A stretch of DNA of 64,000 bases. It comes from Thiobacillus sp. (GTDB taxonomy: Bacteria > Pseudomonadota > Gammaproteobacteria > Burkholderiales > Thiobacillaceae). This document shows positions 59,528 through 64,000 of the stretch, piece after piece. A program made the position numbers and the translations under genes. The notes under the pieces are model-generated. The model saw nothing but the letters and a program-made list of their open reading frames with translations. It searched no databases and had not been told where the DNA came from. The stretch is from positions 53,870 to 117,869 of the forward strand of contig NZ_JAUYRI010000015.1 in assembly GCF_030696885.1 (NCBI RefSeq). Reading direction: 5' to 3'. Every line of letters starts with the position of its first letter. The first letter of the stretch is position 1.

Positions 59528-60766
59528 TCAGCGATTCCGATAACGCTCCTCGTACTCTTTTTGCCTACGTTCATACTCTTGCTTGGACTCCTTGTCCTTC
59601 TGAACCTGGTCTTGTGGCGCAGCCTTGTCGTCCCTGGCCTTGCCCCTCGATTCAGGTTGGGAACGTTGCCTTTCAAGATCGCGTTGCTGCTGCTGCTCTT
59701 GCTGACGCTGCGGCTCCTGGCGGCGTTGCTGCTCTGGCTGACGCTGTTGCTCTTGCTGTCGCTGTTGCGGCTCTCGCTGACGCTGTTGCTCCTGGCGACG
59801 TTGCAGCTCCAGCTGTCGCTGTTGTTGCTCCAACAGACGTTGTTGATCTTGGCGGCGCTGCTGCTCTAGCTGACGCTGATCCTGCTGGCGTTGCTCCTGC
59901 TGACGCCGATCCTGCTGGCGTTGCTCCTGCTGGCGTTGCTCCTGCTGACGCTGTTCCTGCTGGCGTTGCTCTTGCTGACGTTGCTCCTGCTGACGTTGCT
60001 CTTGCTGACGTTGCTCTTGCTGACGTTGCTCTTGCTGACGTTGCTCCTGCTGACGTTGCTCTTGCTGACGTTGCTCTTGCTGACGTTGCTCCTGCTGGCG
60101 CTGGTCTCGCTGGCGTTGCTCCTGCTGGCGCTGGTCTTGCTGGCGCTGCTGATCCTGCTGCACACGCGGTCGAAAATACTGCTGCGTGACAGGCTCACGC
60201 GGCTGGTAGCGGTAATACTCGGACCGTATCGTATGCTGCTGTTCTACTGCGCGAGGATAGCGGTCGCCGGAATAATTCCGCTGGTAAGCCGGCAACGGTG
60301 CGGGCGCCGGGGCGGCGCGGTGATCCCAACGGTCCCAGCCGCTTCGACGCTGTTCCCAGTCGCGGCCCCAGCGATCTCCCCAACGCGGCGGCGCGTCGGC
60401 ACGCCAGTCGCGGAAATACGACGGAGGCTGGCGGTAATAGCGAACTGGGACGCGCAGGATATAAACCGGCACCTCGTAATAACCCACCCTACCCCACGGA
60501 CCGTTGTACCAACTGCTCGCATACCAGTTATCGCCCTGGAACACCCAGTAGAGGCCGTCGTAAAAGAAGTAATTCGAATTCACCCGGGGCGCGTAGTAAA
60601 CGGGATAGCCCGGAATCCGGACAAGATCCGGATACGTCGAATAATGGATATCGATGCTGACATCCGAATATCCTGAGCCATAGCTGGATGGTTGGTAAGG
60701 GGGCGCGGTCGCGCAACCCTGGACAAGGGCCATCGATACCGCAATCAACACGTAGCTCTTTTTCAT
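59528..60766 (-). CDS. YXWGXW-type lipoprotein with expanded QQEQR repeats (paralog 2)
   Basis: N-terminal ~190 aa nearly identical to 55238..56284; long QQEQR tract. Confidence 0.82.
   Translation of the reverse strand: MKKSYVLIAVSMALVQGCATAPPYQPSSYGSGYSDVSIDIHYSTYPDLVRIPGYPVYYAPRVNSNYFFYDGLYWVFQGDNWYASSWYNGPWGRVGYYEVPVYILRVPVRYYRQPPSYFRDWRADAPPRWGDRWGRDWEQRRSGWDRWDHRAAPAPAPLPAYQRNYSGDRYPRAVEQQHTIRSEYYRYQPREPVTQQYFRPRVQQDQQRQQDQRQQEQRQRDQRQQEQRQQEQRQQEQRQQEQRQQEQRQQEQRQQEQRQQEQRQQEQRQQEQRQQEQRQQEQRQQDRRQQEQRQQDQRQLEQQRRQDQQRLLEQQQRQLELQRRQEQQRQREPQQRQQEQQRQPEQQRRQEPQRQQEQQQQRDLERQRSQPESRGKARDDKAAPQDQVQKDKESKQEYERRQKEYEERYRNR
59870..60150. repeat. 15-bp coding tandem repeat array in paralog 2
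   Basis: Repeated cgttgctc(c/t)tgctga units. Confidence 0.92.
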
Positions 60767-60931
60767 TTGCTGCTCCTTCCCCAGATGTGGGGTTACCGAT
60801 TTGGAGACCGGGGTCAGTTCTGTCTATGCAATCCGTCAATGCAAGACCTGCCCCCAGGTTCTGACTAGGCTTTTTAGTTCAGCCTGACCCCTGTGGTTTA
60901 TCGTCATCGTCCGGTGGACGCCCGACAGGAT

Positions 60932-61504
60932 TCATAGTTGCCGGCACTGGTCCTCGCGATTTCCGTCCACGTGATTGCCGCCCCCGCGCGGCGCAGGGCG
61001 GTTCTCCTTGCATTGCAGGTTGCCGTCGACGACGTTGCCGGCGATGTACGCGCCGCCGCGATTCTGGAACACCTGGATATTGCCGCCGACGCGGTTGTCC
61101 TGCACCGCGAGCTGGTGGACGTTGTCCTCGAGCTGGATGTCGCCGCCCACGTCGACGCGGCGGATCGACGCCCCGCCGCCCTGCTTGATCTGGACATTGC
61201 CGCCAACCGACGAACGGCCTGCCACACTGACTTGGCGGGCGCCCTCCGCCTGGATATTGCCCCCGACGCGAATCGAGCGGGCCTGAAGGGTCGCACCGCG
61301 CTCGATCTTGAGGTTGCCTTCAATCCGCGTACCGTCAAGCGTGCAACGCGCACCCTCGGGCACGCGTACGTTGTCCACGGTCACCCGCGCCATCGAACCG
61401 GTGCACTGCCGTTCGTCGGCGTGCGCCGGCGCGAGCGCGAAGGCAGCGGACAAACCGAGCGCGACAGCGCCCAGGGAATGGGGAATTCGGGGAGTAGGCA
61501 GCAT
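60932..61504 (-). CDS. Secreted protein with bactofilin/beta-helix-like GGNIQ repeats
   Basis: Signal peptide; VGGNIQAEGAR...VGGNVQIKQGGG...VGGDIQLEDN...VGGNIQVFQN. Confidence 0.7.
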   Translation of the reverse strand: MLPTPRIPHSLGAVALGLSAAFALAPAHADERQCTGSMARVTVDNVRVPEGARCTLDGTRIEGNLKIERGATLQARSIRVGGNIQAEGARQVSVAGRSSVGGNVQIKQGGGASIRRVDVGGDIQLEDNVHQLAVQDNRVGGNIQVFQNRGGAYIAGNVVDGNLQCKENRPAPRGGGNHVDGNREDQCRQL

Positions 61505-61671
61505 GGCGGAATCCTCCTGCGGCTGGAATGGCCCGGGCACATCGCCCGAGCACCACCACACTATGGGCGCGCTCTGTATCTGCAGGGTTTCAGACGCCGG
61601 CTGAATTGTTACGAAACGTAACTGCATCGCCTGTCACGGCAGACGATGGGATAGGGGCCTCCCCACCAAGC

Positions 61672-62220
61672 TCATCCCTTCTGCACAACGTAAGTGGACT
61701 GCACGAATCCGAACGGATAGGCCCGCGATGCCTCCAGCCGCAGCGGCACGTCGGCTGGCAAGGTGCCGAACAGCGGCCGGCCTGCGCCCAGCAGGATCGG
61801 TATGGTTGTGATCGTCAGATCGTCGATCAGCCCCTCGCGCAGAAACGACTGGATCAGCATGCCCCCGTCGACGTACAGGTGCTGGAAGCCCTGCTCCCCT
61901 GCAGCTCGCACGATCTGAGCCGGCGATTCGTCCGTGATGCGGACCTGCGGCGGCAGGTCGTCCGGAAGACCCTGGCCCGTCCTGCTGGCCACCCAAACCG
62001 GCTTGTCGGGAAACGGCCATTCGGGAAACGACAAGACCTTCTCGAACGTTCCCCTGCCCATGACAAGCAGATCCACCGTCGCCATGTGCGCCGCGTAACC
62101 GCAGTCCTCCCCGGTGGGCACCTGCTGGTTGGCTTGCTCCAGCCAGTCGATCGCACCGTCCGCGCGGGCAATGTAGCCGTCGAGCGAGGTGGCGATGAAA
62201 ACGGTCGTGCGTAGTGTCAT
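61672..62220 (-). CDS. Dihydrofolate reductase family (RibD C-terminal domain) protein
   Basis: TTVFIATSLDGYIARADGAIDWLEQAN; LYVDGGMLIQSFLREGLIDDLTITTIPILLGAGRPLF. Confidence 0.92.
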   Translation of the reverse strand: MTLRTTVFIATSLDGYIARADGAIDWLEQANQQVPTGEDCGYAAHMATVDLLVMGRGTFEKVLSFPEWPFPDKPVWVASRTGQGLPDDLPPQVRITDESPAQIVRAAGEQGFQHLYVDGGMLIQSFLREGLIDDLTITTIPILLGAGRPLFGTLPADVPLRLEASRAYPFGFVQSTYVVQKG

Positions 62221-62290
62221 CAGTCAAGGGCGTGGATTAGCCCCGCCATTCAGTGGAACCGCCCGGAGCTGGGCGGCTTGGGGCGGTAAG

Positions 62291-62320
62291 GAGAAATGTG
62301 GTTTTGCAAGACCCGACCCC
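62291..62320 (+). repeat. Dispersed short repeat GAGAAATGTGGTTTTGCAAGACCCGACCCC
   Basis: Matches 57939-57967 and 59407-59434. Confidence 0.85.
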
Positions 62321-62342
62321 GATGCGCGGGCTGACGGCCAGC

Positions 62343-62873
62343 TCACCACTGACGATCGGCCACCAAAACTTGTTCGATCTTGGGCAATTCTTTTATTGCG
62401 TTATTCAGCAGCAAATAGCGGCAGTTTATGTCGCAATTTTCGTGCTTGGAAGCGGTGAGGAAGGTATGAATATCGCTGAGGCCGGAGTTCAGCTTGACTA
62501 GTTTATCCGCGGATTCGAAGTCACGATCGCCGTTTGAATAGCGCGCATTGCGCCCGCAGAAGGATGCGTACCCAGCATGTTTTTTTAATGAAGTGACAAG
62601 CGACGAATAAAGATCTTCTTTGCCTTGCCCCTCCGCCAACTGTGTTGATAATCCAGACTTGAGCTCGTTGTAGACGTATGCGGCAATTTTGGCGGTTGCG
62701 TTTTCGCAAGTCGTTCCGAACTGGCTAACAGCGCCTTGTCGCTCTTGCTCAATCTTGGCTTCTTTTTCCGCCTGTAGCGCTGTGCCCTTCTCGTAAACGT
62801 AATACAAACCGGCCGCGATCACCGCGATGGTCAGTGCAACTCCTCCAACCACACCGAGAATGACTTTTCTCAT
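62343..62873 (-). CDS. Hypothetical membrane-anchored protein
   Basis: N-terminal TM VILGVVGGVALTIAVIAAGLYYVYEKG; KHENCDINCRYLLLNNAI. Confidence 0.6.
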   Translation of the reverse strand: MRKVILGVVGGVALTIAVIAAGLYYVYEKGTALQAEKEAKIEQERQGAVSQFGTTCENATAKIAAYVYNELKSGLSTQLAEGQGKEDLYSSLVTSLKKHAGYASFCGRNARYSNGDRDFESADKLVKLNSGLSDIHTFLTASKHENCDINCRYLLLNNAIKELPKIEQVLVADRQW

Positions 62874-62946
62874 TTTAGATATGTCCGAAATACCCGGGTT
62901 AGCTCAGTCTGACCCCGTTTACGCGAAGCTGACCCCGTTAGCTCGT

Positions 62947-64000
62947 TTATCGTTTTATTCCGCCCATTCTTCTCTGTAGGCGTTCGAGATTGATGCGATT
63001 GCGTTCGTTTGCCGGATCCATGGCCAGAGCCTTCCTGTATGACGTCATGGCGCCCAGATAATCGCCCATCTGCTCTAGCGTAAAACCCAGATTCGCTTGA
63101 GCCTTGCCGTCTGCGGGATCAAGGCGAATGGCCTCGCGCAAGATGCGAGCCGCTTCATCAAACTTTCTCTGCATACCCAGTGCGGCCGCCAGATTGTTGC
63201 GGACATCCACTGTAGACGCATCCAGCCGCAAGGCTTCCCTGAATTCCGGCTCGGCTCGGTCTGGCTTGCCTTGACTCATGTAGCCCAAACCCAGATTGTT
63301 GCGAATGGCAGCTGACTTCGGGGAAGCTGCGGCGGCAGCCACATAATTTTGTACAGCGCCCTTTTCATCCCCTTGGTTAACCTTGATGTACGCCAACTGT
63401 TCGTTTGCATGCGCGTCTGTAGAATCGATCGTCAATGCGGTTTTGTAAGCCGCGATTGCCTGTCCCAGCTTGCTTTGTTTTTCGTAGGCCAAGCCCATTC
63501 CGACGTGCGGACTAGACCAGCGGGCATCGATTTGGGTGGCTTGCTGAAATGCGTCCAAAGCTTCATCGTATTTGTTCTGCTGTAACAGCGTCTCCCCCAT
63601 GACCAGATATGCTGTGGCAATCGGATCACGCGATTCCCTGAGATGCCCCTCAGCATAGATCGCACTGATGGCGACCTCCTTGTCCTTGCCAAGGGCACGG
63701 ACGGTATCCATTCCACCTGCAAACGGCTTGTCCCGGGTCAGAAAGATTATTCGTTTCGTTTGCGGGTCGAACAGTTCCGGCCCATCGCCAGACATGACGG
63801 AGCGAATGTGAGACCGCACGTGGAAGGCGCCGAACATGTGAGCAAACTCGTGCGAAATAACCATATCCAGCGTATTGCGCCCACCTTGCTGGCGTAGGCA
63901 TCGGGTCATGACCAGTGCAGATGCGCCAAAGAAATCGCTCAGACCGCCCAGATGATCGAGGCACTGGCGTTCGAATACCCCCAGAACTGCATCGGCATGC
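62947..64000 (-). CDS. Zinc-metalloprotease-like protein with C-terminal TPR repeats, truncated by window end
   Basis: HEFAHMFGAFH followed by TPR units; the frame stays open to the window edge (GVFERQCLDHLGGLSDFFGASALVMTRCLRQQ). Confidence 0.75.
   Translation of the reverse strand, partial: HADAVLGVFERQCLDHLGGLSDFFGASALVMTRCLRQQGGRNTLDMVISHEFAHMFGAFHVRSHIRSVMSGDGPELFDPQTKRIIFLTRDKPFAGGMDTVRALGKDKEVAISAIYAEGHLRESRDPIATAYLVMGETLLQQNKYDEALDAFQQATQIDARWSSPHVGMGLAYEKQSKLGQAIAAYKTALTIDSTDAHANEQLAYIKVNQGDEKGAVQNYVAAAAASPKSAAIRNNLGLGYMSQGKPDRAEPEFREALRLDASTVDVRNNLAAALGMQRKFDEAARILREAIRLDPADGKAQANLGFTLEQMGDYLGAMTSYRKALAMDPANERNRINLERLQRRMGGIKR

Noticed and set aside
59870-60150. Possible CRISPR array because of regular repeats
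   Set aside because: Unit is 15 bp with no unique spacers, in frame within a lipoprotein gene; no cas genes.
59891-60676. Leu-rich plus-strand ORF (LLLLTLLLLTLLLL...)
   Set aside because: Reverse-strand reading of the 15-bp repeats coding QQEQR; looks membrane-like only because of the repeat.

Overview
This is a 64-kb, GC-rich, almost entirely coding window. The gene content and order look like a betaproteobacterium, possibly a Thiobacillus-like sulfur oxidiser (inference only). The left third (1-21 kb) is ordinary core metabolism, mostly on the minus strand: lpxH, metZ, purF, cvpA, a SPOR protein, folC, accD, trpA/trpB/trpF, truA, a CbiQ-like protein, fimV, asd, leuB, leuD, a 44-aa entericidin missing from the ORF track, and leuC. 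The middle (21-50 kb) holds signalling and envelope genes: GGDEF, EAL-HDOD, HDOD and MinD/FlhG-like proteins, a DsrC-like protein lacking the terminal cysteine, two secreted DsrE-like proteins, Spy/CpxP, HiPIP, a GntA-like plus DUF1989 pair, UbiB, RlmN-like and PPK2. The right part (50-64 kb) is accessory: two PEP-CTERM proteins, two paralogous YXWGXW-type lipoproteins with 15-bp coding repeats, phosphoribulokinase, a likely transposase remnant and many dispersed short repeats. The best candidates for something new are non-coding. (i) Two palindromic elements (2740-3010 and 23563-23740) share an internal core; the second supplies the stop codons of both convergent neighbours. (ii) Two upstream regions (29560-29723 and 38674-38837) share two TGTC-N10-GAC dyads and a sigma54-like -24/-12 with identical internal spacing. 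(iii) A duplicated promoter-like block sits upstream of unrelated genes (51884-52017 and 56418-56553). No rRNA, tRNA or CRISPR array was recognised. All product names come from reading the sequence; no database search was run.
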